From Promicromonospora panici (GTDB taxonomy: Bacteria; Actinomycetota; Actinomycetes; Actinomycetales; Cellulomonadaceae): 64,000 nucleotides of DNA. Both the position numbers and the translations under genes were made by a program. Below are positions 9,801 through 17,532 of the stretch, one piece after another. Numbering within the stretch: position 1 is the stretch's first letter; each line of letters starts with the position of its first letter. Location of the stretch: assembly GCF_900608595.1 (NCBI RefSeq), contig NZ_UWYY01000024.1:1-64000 (forward strand), written 5' to 3'. Under the pieces are notes generated by a model. It was given only the letters and a program-made list of their open reading frames with translations. It was not told the origin of the DNA and ran no database searches.

Positions 9801-12456
9801 GGGCGGTGTCGAAGACGCCCGAACAGCCGGTCAGCTCACCGAACGGGTGGGAGTGCCCCGCGTGCCCGAGCCGGGTGAACAGCGTGACGTTGTCGCAGTT
9901 CACCTCGCCGTCGGGATCGTCGACAGCGACCTCGTAACGCACCTGGTCGCCCCACTCGAAGAAGCCGCCGTCGTCCGGGAACGTGATCGTCACCTCGGGA
10001 GCGATGTTGCCGACGACGATCGTCACGTTCGCCACGCCGGTCAGCCCGTCCGCATCGGTGGCGACGAGCTGGGCCGTGTAGCGACCGTTCTCGGTGTACG
10101 TGTGGGTCGGGTTCGCCTCGGTGCTCGGCGCCGAACCGTCGCCGAAGGTCCACTGCAGCGTGAGTGGTTCCCCGGCCGGATGGCGGGTGCCCTCCGAGGA
10201 GAACTGCACGGTCAGCGGCGCCAGGCCGTCGGTAACGTCGGCGGACGCCCGGGTAATGGGTGCCGGATCGCCCTCGACGTAGTTGACCTTGTACACGCCC
10301 GAGCTGTCGTTGTTGCCGCCGAAGCCGGAACCCCAGTCGACGACGTACAGCGCGCCGTCAGGCCCGAAGTCGAAGTCCATCGGCCGGTCGAACCCGGCCT
10401 CCGGGTCGAAGATCTGCGGCAGGACCCGGTTGATGTCCACGAGGTCGTCGCGCTGCTCGCCGGCGAGCTGGAACGAGTACATCCGCCCCTGGTTCCACTC
10501 CCCGAACAGCGCCTTGCCGTCCCAGTAGGCCGGCCACTTGACGTCGGACTCCAGCTCCGGGTCGTAGGAGTACACCGGGCCGCCCATCGGTGCGCCGCCG
10601 CCGCCGATCTCGGGGAACAGCGGGTTGGTGCCGTACCCGTACCAGACCTCCGCCTCGACGGCGGCGGGCAGCTGCGTGATGCCGGTGTTGTTCGGCGAGT
10701 CGTTCACCGGACCTCCGGCGCAGTCGAACGCCGCACCCGACTGCCCCGTGGCGAAGTCGTAGTCGCGGTAGGCGTTGTTCGCCCCCGTGCAGTACGGCCA
10801 GCCGTAGAAGCCGGGCTCGCTCACGACGTTCCACTCGACCGTGCCGGCAGGCCCGCGCGTCTCGCTGGCCGATCCGGCGTCCGGTCCGTAGTCGGCCACG
10901 AGCACGTTCCCGTTCGCGGGATCGACGCCGATCCGGAACGGGTTGCGGAAGCCCATCGCATAGATCTCGGGCAGGGTGTCCGCCGCACCCGGCGCGAACA
11001 TGTTCCCCTCGGGGATCGTGTACGAGCCGTCGTCCTGCGGCGTGATCCGCAGCACCTTGCCGCGCAGGTCGTTGCTGTTGGCCGACGTGCGCTGCGAGTC
11101 GTAGTTGGCCCGTCCGGCCCGCTCGTCCAGCGGCGCGTAGCCCTGGGAGTCGAACGGGTTCGTGTTGTCGCCGGTCGCCACGTAGAGGTTGCCGTCGGGA
11201 TCGAAGACCATGTCACCGCCCGCGTGGCAGCACGTCTGGCGCTGCGTCGGGATGATCAGCACGGTCTCCTCCGTGGCCGCGTCGATCGTGCCGGAGGCGG
11301 CGTCGTAGTCGAAGCGCGAGACCCGGTTGTGCGGGCCGTCGTCGCCCACGTCCTGCGGGGACCAGAACAGGTAGATCCATCCGTTGGACGCGAAGTCCGG
11401 GTCGAGCACGACGCCGGTCAGCCCGTCCTCGTTGGACTGGGTGACTTCCAGCGTCATCGCGGTGCTCGTGGTGTTCGACTCCGGGTCGATCACCTGGACG
11501 CGGCCGTCGCGCTCGACGTAGAAGACGGTCCCGTCGGGGGCGACGTCCAGCATCATCGGGTTCGCGGTGTCCTCGTCGAGCGGCACCATCTCGTAGCTGT
11601 CGCTCTGGGTCGCGGCGCAGTCGGAGCCGACGACCCCGGCCGCGGTCTGCAGCCCGCCCAGCAGGTGGTCGAGGAACTCCGGCTCCGCGTACGAGGCGTC
11701 GGTGTGCCCACCGCCGGTGTACCAGGACCGGCCCCCGTCGTACTCCTGGCACCAGGCGATCGGGTGCTCCGCGCCCATCGCGCCCGTGCCGGCGGAGTAG
11801 CTGGACTCGTCCAGGGACGCGAGGACATGCACCTCGTCGCGCGGGTTCGTGCGGAAGTTGTACCACTCGTCGTGGCGGTCCCAGCGGTCCGGCAGGTGCG
11901 CCGTCGAGGCGTGGTCGTGGTCCTCGACCTTGATCGTGGCGTCCTGGTTCTGCGGGTGGGAGTTGAAGTAGGCCCCCACCAGCTCGCCGTACCAGGGCCA
12001 GTCGTACTCGGTGTCGGACGCCGCGTGGATGCCCGCGTAGCCGCCGCCACCCTGGATGTACCGCTCGAACGCCGCCTGCTGGCCGGCGTCGAGCACGTCG
12101 CCGGTCGTGGACAGGAAGACGACCACCTCGTAGTCGGCGAGGCCCTCGTCGGAGAAGACGCTCGCGTCCTCGGTGGCCGTGACCGTGAAGTCGTTCGCCG
12201 CGCCGAGCTGGGTGATCGCCTCGATGCCGACGGGGATCGAGCCGTGCCGGAAGCCGGCCGTCTTCGAGAAGACGAGGGCGTCGAAGGGTTCGGCCGCCAC
12301 CGCACCGGGCGCGGCGGCCAGTTCGGCCGGCGCACCCTGGGCGGCGGCGAGTGGTTCGGCGGCCGCCGACAGGGCGGCCGGGATACCGATGGCGGTCACG
12401 GCTGCTGCCGCGACCACCGACCGCAGCAGGCGGCGGGTTCCTTGCACGTTTCTCAC
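6850..12456 (-). CDS. Giant secreted ThuA - glucose/sorbosone dehydrogenase fusion with PKD, CBM6 and lectin-like domains
   Basis: This 1868-residue exported protein starts at GTG 12456, with GAGGAG six bases upstream. In order it has a signal peptide (1-33), a ThuA domain (about 57-275; 'AGFRHGSIPVGIEAI', 'GGGGYAGIHAASDTEYDW'), a GSDH beta-propeller (about 290-725; 'TCCHAGGDMVFDPDGN', 'GFRNPFRIGVDP'), PKD 1 (about 731-813), an Ig-like segment (to about 910), a CBM6-type domain (about 922-1062), PKD 2 (about 1072-1155), two concanavalin-like domains (about 1162-1368 and 1382-1575), an Ig-like domain (about 1582-1668) and two copies of an unrecognised C-terminal domain (about 1680-1868). ThuA proteins act with ThuB dehydrogenases on 3-keto-disaccharides. 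Fusion to an extracellular dehydrogenase suggests oxidation and cleavage of a glycan outside the cell. No sortase or S-layer anchor is visible. Confidence 0.88.
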   Translation of the reverse strand: MRNVQGTRRLLRSVVAAAAVTAIGIPAALSAAAEPLAAAQGAPAELAAAPGAVAAEPFDALVFSKTAGFRHGSIPVGIEAITQLGAANDFTVTATEDASVFSDEGLADYEVVVFLSTTGDVLDAGQQAAFERYIQGGGGYAGIHAASDTEYDWPWYGELVGAYFNSHPQNQDATIKVEDHDHASTAHLPDRWDRHDEWYNFRTNPRDEVHVLASLDESSYSAGTGAMGAEHPIAWCQEYDGGRSWYTGGGHTDASYAEPEFLDHLLGGLQTAAGVVGSDCAATQSDSYEMVPLDEDTANPMMLDVAPDGTVFYVERDGRVQVIDPESNTTSTAMTLEVTQSNEDGLTGVVLDPDFASNGWIYLFWSPQDVGDDGPHNRVSRFDYDAASGTIDAATEETVLIIPTQRQTCCHAGGDMVFDPDGNLYVATGDNTNPFDSQGYAPLDERAGRANYDSQRTSANSNDLRGKVLRITPQDDGSYTIPEGNMFAPGAADTLPEIYAMGFRNPFRIGVDPANGNVLVADYGPDAGSASETRGPAGTVEWNVVSEPGFYGWPYCTGANNAYRDYDFATGQSGAAFDCAGGPVNDSPNNTGITQLPAAVEAEVWYGYGTNPLFPEIGGGGAPMGGPVYSYDPELESDVKWPAYWDGKALFGEWNQGRMYSFQLAGEQRDDLVDINRVLPQIFDPEAGFDRPMDFDFGPDGALYVVDWGSGFGGNNDSSGVYKVNYVEGDPAPITRASADVTDGLAPLTVQFSSEGTRHPAGEPLTLQWTFGDGSAPSTEANPTHTYTENGRYTAQLVATDADGLTGVANVTIVVGNIAPEVTITFPDDGGFFEWGDQVRYEVAVDDPDGEVNCDNVTLFTRLGHAGHSHPFGELTGCSGVFDTARDEGHGIDSNIFWVVEAFYTDDGGAAGEPLTRNDLQVLQPKLIQSEFFTGTGRADGIGDGTGDPGVQIEQTGDTAGGGQNIGFIEPGDYWAHEPLSLDGVDAISLRAASGAGGGEVSVRWDAPDGPEIGRITVPSTAGWQQYVDVGTALTNVPSGSGSLHFVLLSGGINVNWMEIDGRGVADNERPEVELTVDPVSGDAPLTVTATAEATDPDGTGDLTYAWDAGLGDGFVDGTSSFEHTYDEPGTYRLQVRVTDERGAYAVEYVMVEVTGIVPEPQLCLSGRSDDFLGEELDPDRWTVLERNQDLRVADGLLTIPATATDFYGTNNTAVPNVVLQDLPDGPFTATAKVTIPAHAQYQQAGLLVYGDADNYAKMVLQGRSAPADPATRIFQYIREEAGAPNEVGDSNTAALGADYPDTVYVRLASSDGEDLTASYSADGVSFTAMPQTKALAGIADPQIGLVSLAGTGSAADVVDAQFDWFHITPDDTAAAPGPADEFDGDALDACRWDIVREDPTGYRVTGGALEIDTTATDIYTGNNTGTPNLVVQDLPDDDWTVETLVDGSAFDQQYQQGGLIAYGDDDNYVKLDLVTDNAPGSAVTQRIELRSEVDAVVQNPQPGANNLTSRVWHLRLSKAGSTFTGEYSADGEEWTALAEPVTHEGLQDARVGLFALGGPQQSVATASFDYFRVADAAEPLEVTGTLSPAEPDGPDGQWLGLVTVTVETTGGPDGASVYREVNVDDGGWTEYTAPVEISASGAHTVQVRASADGETVVGETLTFTIAEPEVSEATPAVEIVQPTCHYDRSGAEVVTGGALVTAEVEGVRSYVVREWVDGAAGDVVDDLDDMAPGRYRVAARPAEGYVLVAEGDWRVRDNGIAVLFVTLGQPECPDPNTPDVVVTAATCDDGGSIVPVVLPGVRSYVVHNWVDGEADGKPRHLANLAPGDYRVIATPAKGAELTAAGDWVLSPSGKAYVIVTVEERCDD

Positions 12457-12539
12457 CTGGAGCTCCTCATTGAGTCGGGTCAGACAGTGCCTTTCGCTGA
12501 CCTGAACCTGCGGTTCCCGTCAGTAGTGCCGTGCGGTAC

Positions 12540-12578
12540 TCAAGGAAGTCCCCCCGCGGACCTGAGCCTGCGGCTCAG
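12540..12578 (-). terminator. Hairpin at the end of the Gfo/Idh/MocA gene
   Basis: CTGAGCC and GGCTCAG (12562-12578) form a 7-bp stem with a 3-base loop and include the stop codon of the dehydrogenase gene. A related smaller stem (GAACC/GGTTC, near 12505-12517) and a third (AGTGCCGTGCGGTACT, near 12524-12539) lie just downstream. Together they form a cluster of short GC-rich hairpins between this gene and the giant ThuA-GSDH gene. It may reduce rather than stop read-through. Confidence 0.5.
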
Positions 12579-13753
12579 ATCAGGGACACCCACCCCCCTC
12601 CGGCCGCCGCGCTGCGCTCCACGGCGTCCAGCACCCGCTGGACCCCCAGGCCGTCGCGGAAGGACGGCGTCGGCTGCCGCCCGGCGGCCAGGTCGCCGAC
12701 CAGGTCGACGATCTGGTGCGTGAACGCGTGCTCGTAGCCGAGGCCGTGCCCCGGCGGCCACCAGTGGCCGCCGTACGGGTGGTCCGGCTCGGTCACGACG
12801 ATCCGGCGGAAGCCCGCCGTCGTCGCATCGTCCGACGCGTCGAAGAAGTGCAGGAGGTTCATGTCCTCGAAGTCGAAGGCCAGCGAGCCCTTCGAGCCGT
12901 TGACCTCCAGCCGGATCGCGTTCTTCCGGCCCCACGCGAACCGTGTCGCCTCGAAGCTCGCCAGCCCGCCGCCGGACAGCCGCCCCAGGAACACCGCGGC
13001 GTCGTCCACCGTGACCTTGCCCATGCGGCTGGTGTCGGCCACACCCGAAAGACTCCCCGACGACGCCGCCTCCGGCCGCTCGTGCACGAAGGTCTCGAGC
13101 AGGCCGCTCACCCCGGTGAGCGACTCGCCCGTGACGTACTGCGCGAGGTCCACGACGTGCGCGCCGATGTCGCCCAGCGCGCCCGAGCCGGCCTTCTGCT
13201 TGTCGAGCCGCCAGGACATCGGCGCCTCCGGATCGGCGATCCAGTCCTGCAGGTACTGCGCGCGCACGTGCCGCACCTGCCCGATCCGGCCCTCCCCGAC
13301 CAGCTGCCGGGCGAGAGCGATCGCGGGCACGCGACGGTAGGTGAAACCCACCATCGCGCGCACGCCCCGCTCCGCCGCGGCGTCGGCGGCGGCGACCATC
13401 GTCTCCGCCTCCGCCACGCTGTTGGCCAGCGGCTTCTCGCACAGCACATGCTTGCCCGCCTCCAGGGCGGCCACCGCGATCTCGGCGTGCGTGTCGCCCG
13501 GCGTGCAGACGTCGACCAGCCCGATGTCGTCCCGCGCCAGCAGGTCCCGCCAGCCGACCACGGCCTCGTCCCAGCCCAGCCGGTCGGCCGCCGCACGGAC
13601 CGCGGCCTCGTCCCGGCCAGCCACCGCGCGCATGCGCGGCGCGAGCGCCAGGTCGAAGAACCGCGGCGCCGTGCGCCAGGCCTGCGAGTGTGCCGCTCCC
13701 ATGAACGCGTAGCCGACCATGCCGACCCCGAGCTCGTTCTCAACGCTGCTCAT
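12575..13753 (-). CDS. Gfo/Idh/MocA-family NAD(P)-dependent sugar dehydrogenase
   Basis: The product has 392 residues, the usual size. The N-terminal Rossmann domain has 'GMVGYAFMGAAHSQAW' for the dinucleotide and the family's 'CEKPLANSVAEAE' with the conserved E-K-P lysine. The C-terminal alpha/beta domain includes 'GSGALGDIGAHVVDLAQYV', with the G-D-x-G-x-H segment that carries the catalytic histidine. It would oxidise a sugar hydroxyl to a ketone, or reverse this, in the cytoplasm. ThuB, which makes 3-keto-trehalose, and the 3-oxidising subunits of C-glycoside systems belong to this family. It lies between the ABC importer genes and the ThuA-GSDH gene on the same strand. The 72-base gap to the lipoprotein gene contains no clear terminator, so it is probably in the same operon. 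Confidence 0.9.
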   Translation of the reverse strand: MSSVENELGVGMVGYAFMGAAHSQAWRTAPRFFDLALAPRMRAVAGRDEAAVRAAADRLGWDEAVVGWRDLLARDDIGLVDVCTPGDTHAEIAVAALEAGKHVLCEKPLANSVAEAETMVAAADAAAERGVRAMVGFTYRRVPAIALARQLVGEGRIGQVRHVRAQYLQDWIADPEAPMSWRLDKQKAGSGALGDIGAHVVDLAQYVTGESLTGVSGLLETFVHERPEAASSGSLSGVADTSRMGKVTVDDAAVFLGRLSGGGLASFEATRFAWGRKNAIRLEVNGSKGSLAFDFEDMNLLHFFDASDDATTAGFRRIVVTEPDHPYGGHWWPPGHGLGYEHAFTHQIVDLVGDLAAGRQPTPSFRDGLGVQRVLDAVERSAAAGGGWVSLI

Positions 13754-13826
13754 ACCGCGCCTCCCCCCACTGTCGTGTCACCGCCGTGTTGCACGCCCCA
13801 CGGGCGTCGTCCCGATACGTCACGCG

Positions 13827-14882
13827 TCAGGACTCGAAGCCGATGGGCAGGAACTCCTCGACGTTGTCCGCCGTGACGACGGGCGCGTAGAGCTGCACGG
13901 TGCGCGGGACGCCGATCGACGCGAGGTCGCTCACCGTCTTGTTCTGGGCGATCAGGCGGGCAAGCTTGACGCCGTCGGCGGCCTGCGTGGAGGGGTAGAT
14001 GACCGTCGCCTGGACGACGCTGTCGCCGGACTGGATCTCTTCCATCATGTTGATCGAGCCTGCACCGCCGACCATGAAGAACTCGTCGCGGCCGGCGTTC
14101 TCGATCGCGGCCAGCACGCCGACGCCCTGGTCGTCGTCGTGGTTCCAGATGGCGTCGATCTGCGGCTCGGCGGACAGCAGGTTCGCCGTCTGCTCCTCGC
14201 CGGACTCGACGGTGAACTCGGCGGCGACGCGCGCGTCGACGTCCAGGCCACAGTCGTCGAGGGCGTCCTTGAAGCCTTCGCTGCGGTCCTGCGTCAGCGG
14301 CAGGGAGTCGATGCCGGCAATCTCGGCGACGACGGCGTCCGGGTTGTCGCCGAGCTGCTCGCAGATGTAGGTGCCGGCGCTCACGCCCATGCCGTAGTTG
14401 TCGCCCAGCACCGTGGAACGGGCGGCGAACGGGCTGCTGAACTCGCGGTCGACGTTGATGACCGGGATACCGGCCTCCATGGCCTCGAGCGCCACGTCGG
14501 TGAGCGCTGCGCCGTCGAACGGCAGGAGCACTATCGCGTCGACGCCCTGGTCGATGAAGCCCTCGATCTGGCTGATCTGCACATTCACGTCGTTGGTGCC
14601 CTCGGCGACCTGGAGGGTGACGTCCTCGTACTTCTCGGCCTCGGCCCGGGCCGCGCTGGTGATGGCGCCCATCCAGCCGTGGTCGGCGGCGGGGGCCGAG
14701 AACCCGATGACGACCTCGTCGCCGGGCTCGTCGTTCTCCGTCGTGGTGACCGGGCCGGTGGCAGTCTCCTCGGTCTCCCGGGGCTCGTTGCTGGTGCAGC
14801 CGGCGACGACAAGGGCGGCGCAGGCCGCGGCGATGAAGGCGCCGGAGACCCGGCGCGTGCGAAACACTGTGGACGAGGTCAT
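13827..14882 (-). CDS. Ribose-type sugar ABC transporter substrate-binding lipoprotein
   Basis: The 351-residue lipoprotein has a signal sequence ending in the lipobox 'LVVAGC' (modified Cys near residue 28), an acidic Thr/Glu-rich linker and a periplasmic-binding fold of the RbsB/CUT2 type (residues about 55-345). Typical ligand-pocket segments are 'DHGWMGAITSAARAEA', 'GIPVINVDREFSSPF' and 'IWNHDDDQGVGVLAAIE'. It would capture a monosaccharide or small glycoside at the cell surface and deliver it to the permease encoded just upstream (14945-15922). AGGGAG lies seven bases before ATG 14882. The longer open frame upstream is the permease gene in another frame, not coding here. The ligand cannot be read from sequence. 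Context suggests a product released by the secreted dehydrogenases. Confidence 0.9.
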   Translation of the reverse strand: MTSSTVFRTRRVSGAFIAAACAALVVAGCTSNEPRETEETATGPVTTTENDEPGDEVVIGFSAPAADHGWMGAITSAARAEAEKYEDVTLQVAEGTNDVNVQISQIEGFIDQGVDAIVLLPFDGAALTDVALEAMEAGIPVINVDREFSSPFAARSTVLGDNYGMGVSAGTYICEQLGDNPDAVVAEIAGIDSLPLTQDRSEGFKDALDDCGLDVDARVAAEFTVESGEEQTANLLSAEPQIDAIWNHDDDQGVGVLAAIENAGRDEFFMVGGAGSINMMEEIQSGDSVVQATVIYPSTQAADGVKLARLIAQNKTVSDLASIGVPRTVQLYAPVVTADNVEEFLPIGFES

Positions 14883-14944
14883 CGTGATCTCCCTTGATCC
14901 GGGGTGGTTCTTCTGGGTTGGCTGGTTCACGTCGTCTGTTGAGC

Positions 14945-15922
14945 TCATGTGCTGGTCGTCCTCTCGCGCGAGGCGAACCACTGCTGCAGCAGCACGGCGC
15001 CGACGATGATCGCGCCCTTGGCGATCGCCTGGACCGAGCTGTCGAGGTTGTTGAGGACGAAGACGTTGGTGAGCGTCGAGAAGATCAGGACGCCCAGCAC
15101 GGTGCCGGTGATGGTGCCGCGCCCACCGGCCAGCAAGGTGCCGCCGACCACGACCGCCGCGATGACGTCCAGCTCCAGCAGCGTCCCGTGCGTCGAGGAG
15201 CCGGCCGTGGTGCGGGCCAGGAGGATGACGGCACCGATCCCCGCGGTCAGCCCGGTGAGCCCGTACAGGTACAGGGTGTGCCGCTTGATCTTGATGCCCG
15301 CCAGGCGCGACGCCTCCGCGTTTCCGCCGACGGCGACCGTCCGGCGCCCGAACGTGGTGCGGTTGAGCAGGAACCAGCCGGCGGCGGCGACCACGACGAC
15401 GATCCACACGATCATCGGCACGCCGAGCGGCCGGGCCTGCAAGACGTCGAAGAACGGCTCCACGAAGACGATCTGGGTCCGCCGGCCCGCGATGATCTCC
15501 GCGAGCCCTCGGGCCGCCGCCAGCATCGCCAGCGTCGCCATGAACGCTGGCATCTTGCCGTAGGCGACCAGCAGGCCGTTGATCAGGCCTGCCACCAAGC
15601 CGACGATCAGCGCGGTCACCGGGATGACCCACCACCCGTAGTCCTCGGCCATGTACTGGGTCGATCGCGTGGAGGCCCAGACCGAGGCCAGCCCGACCAC
15701 GGCACCGACCGACAGGTCGATGCCGCCGGAGGTGATGACGAACGTCATGCCGATGCTCACCACACCGGTCACCGCCGCGAGGCTCAGGACCGTGATGAGG
15801 TTGCCGGTGCTCCAGAACCGCTCGCCGCCGGTCGCCACGCCGACGACCACGAGCAGGACGAGGGCGAGCACGAGGCCACCCATCCGCAGGGCCGGGCCCC
15901 TGAGGGCCGATTGTCCGCTCAC
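14945..15922 (-). CDS. Ribose-type sugar ABC transporter permease
   Basis: This 325-residue integral membrane protein of the RbsC/BPD_transp_2 family has about nine hydrophobic helices and the family segment 'GGIDLSVGAVVGLASVW' (residues about 65-85) plus 'GRRTVAVGGNAEASRLAGI', the cytoplasmic loop that contacts the ATPase. It forms the membrane pore, probably as a homodimer. The GTG start at 15922 overlaps the TGA of the ATPase gene by four bases (GTGA), so the two are translationally coupled. It serves with the lipoprotein at 13827-14882 and the ATPase at 15919-17457. Confidence 0.93.
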   Translation of the reverse strand: MSGQSALRGPALRMGGLVLALVLLVVVGVATGGERFWSTGNLITVLSLAAVTGVVSIGMTFVITSGGIDLSVGAVVGLASVWASTRSTQYMAEDYGWWVIPVTALIVGLVAGLINGLLVAYGKMPAFMATLAMLAAARGLAEIIAGRRTQIVFVEPFFDVLQARPLGVPMIVWIVVVVAAAGWFLLNRTTFGRRTVAVGGNAEASRLAGIKIKRHTLYLYGLTGLTAGIGAVILLARTTAGSSTHGTLLELDVIAAVVVGGTLLAGGRGTITGTVLGVLIFSTLTNVFVLNNLDSSVQAIAKGAIIVGAVLLQQWFASRERTTST

Positions 15923-17457
15923 GCGACACTTCCTTCCATGACCAGGTCGAGCACGGCGTGCTCGTCGATTTCTTCGGCCGGGCCCTCGTGGACCGCCCGG
16001 CCGTCCGAGATGACCAGCACCCGGTCCGCCATACCGAGCACCTCGGGGATCTCGCTGGAGACCACGAGCACGGCGGTGCCGTTGTCGGCCAGGCGGCGGA
16101 TCAGTCCGTAGATCTCGGAGCGCGCGCCCACGTCGACGCCGCGGGTGGGCTCGTCGAGCAGGAGGACGCGGCAGCCGTGCACGAGCCAGCGGGCGAGCAG
16201 CGCCTTCTGCTGGTTGCCGCCGGAGAGCGTGCGCGCGTCACGGTCCACCGAGGCAGGCCGCAGGTCGAGGGCCTCGACCTGCTCGCGGGCTGCGGCGCGC
16301 TCGGCCCGCTCATCGAGGAGTCCGCCGCGTGCCATGCGCGCGAAGGTGGACAGGGTGATGTTGCGGTAGACGGGCTCGTCGAGGAGCAGGCCCTGGCTCT
16401 TGCGCTCCTCGGGGGCCAGGCCGATGCCTGCGGCCACGGCGCCGTCCACCCCGGAGCGCACGCGCTTGCCGCCCACCCGCACGCTGCCCGACGTCGACCG
16501 CCGGGCCCCGTAGATCGTCTCCAGGATCTCGGAGCGGCCCGAGCCCACCAGGCCGGCCAGGCCGACGATCTCGCCGGCGCGAACCGTGAGGGAGATGTCC
16601 TGGAAGACGTCGCCGAGCCCGAGACCCTCGACCTCCAGGACGGGCGCGGCGGCCTCGGGGACGCCGGAGCGCTCCGGGAACGCGTACTCGACGGTCCGGC
16701 CGGTCATGAGCTTGATCAGCTCCCTGGTCGGTGTGTCCGCGACGGGCAGGCCCGTCGCCACCGTACGGCCGTCCTTGAGCACGGTGATCCGGTCGCCGAG
16801 CTGCCGGATCTCCTCGAGCCGATGCGAGATGTAGACGACGGCGACGCCGTCGGCCGTGAGCTCGCGCACGATGCGGTGGAGGTTGCCGACCTCCTCGGAG
16901 TCCAGCACGGCGGACGGCTCGTCCATGATGACGACGCGCGCATCGCGCGACAGTGCCCGGGCCAGCGAGACGATCTGCTTGCCCGCGGCCGGCATCGAGC
17001 CCACCTCGCGGTGCGGGGAGATCTCCTTGTGGCCGAGTCGGTCGAGGATCTGCCGGGTGTTCCGGGCGGCGTCGGACCGGCGGGTGACGCCGCCGGTCGC
17101 GAGCTCGTGCCCGAGGTAGATGTTCTCGGCGACGGTCAGGCCGTCCACGACGTCCAGCTCCTGGTAGATCGTGGCGATGCCGAGCTTCAGCGCCGCGACC
17201 GGGTCCGAGATGGTCACCGGTTCCTCGTCGAGCAGCACCTCGCCCGCCGTCGGCTGGTGTGCACCGGCCAGGATCTTGATCAGGGTGGACTTGCCCGCCC
17301 CGTTCTGGCCCAGCAGGCAGTGCACCTCGCCGGGCCGGACCTCGAGGTCCACGCCGTCGAGCGCCCGCGCGCCGGGAAATTGCTTCACAATTCCACGCAT
17401 CCGCAGCAGCGGCTGCTCCGCCCGCTGCTCTGCCCTGTCGGGGTCCACGTCGACCAT
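15919..17457 (-). CDS. Ribose-type sugar ABC transporter ATP-binding protein (duplicated ATPase)
   Basis: The product has 512 residues and two ABC domains, as in RbsA/MglA. Domain 1 (about 15-245) has Walker A 'GQNGAGKST' and Walker B 'VVIMDEPSAVLD'. Domain 2 (about 265-505) has the degenerate P-loop region 'GLVGSGRSEIL', usual for this family, signature 'LSGGNQQKALLARWL' and 'VLLLDEPTRGVDVG'. It energises sugar import. ATG 17457 has no Shine-Dalgarno sequence and follows a TACGTT -10 box by six bases, so the message is probably leaderless. It is the first gene of the long minus-strand operon and faces the ROK regulator. Frames extending further upstream would run through the antisense of the ROK gene and are not real. 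Confidence 0.92.
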   Translation of the reverse strand: MVDVDPDRAEQRAEQPLLRMRGIVKQFPGARALDGVDLEVRPGEVHCLLGQNGAGKSTLIKILAGAHQPTAGEVLLDEEPVTISDPVAALKLGIATIYQELDVVDGLTVAENIYLGHELATGGVTRRSDAARNTRQILDRLGHKEISPHREVGSMPAAGKQIVSLARALSRDARVVIMDEPSAVLDSEEVGNLHRIVRELTADGVAVVYISHRLEEIRQLGDRITVLKDGRTVATGLPVADTPTRELIKLMTGRTVEYAFPERSGVPEAAAPVLEVEGLGLGDVFQDISLTVRAGEIVGLAGLVGSGRSEILETIYGARRSTSGSVRVGGKRVRSGVDGAVAAGIGLAPEERKSQGLLLDEPVYRNITLSTFARMARGGLLDERAERAAAREQVEALDLRPASVDRDARTLSGGNQQKALLARWLVHGCRVLLLDEPTRGVDVGARSEIYGLIRRLADNGTAVLVVSSEIPEVLGMADRVLVISDGRAVHEGPAEEIDEHAVLDLVMEGSVA

Positions 17458-17463
17458 GTATCG

Positions 17464-17508
17464 AACGTAGAGGGACTTCTGGCGACGGTCAAGCAAAAGT
17501 CGCGACTT
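17464..17508 (-). promoter_or_regulatory. Promoter and candidate ROK operator for the sugar-importer operon
   Basis: Read on the minus strand there is a -35 TTGACC (17487-17492), a 17-base spacer and a -10 TACGTT (17464-17469), placing the start of transcription at or next to the ATG of the ATPase gene. Immediately upstream of the -35 is a perfect 12-base palindrome, AAGTCGCGACTT (17497-17508). A second dyad, TGACT-AG-AGTCA (17522-17533), overlaps the ROK start. The segment ACTTTTGCTTGAC is repeated almost exactly in front of the DUF1080 protein gene. Confidence 0.75.
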
Positions 17509-17532
17509 CGTTGGCCATGATTGACTAGAGTC

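Noticed and set aside
6817..12723. A 1968-codon open frame on the plus strand opposite the ThuA-GSDH gene
   Set aside because: It is the antisense shadow of a gene with strong third-position G/C bias, and its Val/Arg/Gly-rich product has no domain. Similar shadows opposite 2266-4932, 13827-15929, 15919-17457, 18812-21853, 22081-24492, 37250-39415 and 55688-57631 were rejected for the same reason.
14883..15929. A fused lipoprotein-permease reading frame covering both genes
   Set aside because: The long frame is in a different phase from the permease. The true lipoprotein start at 14882 has a Shine-Dalgarno sequence, signal peptide and lipobox.
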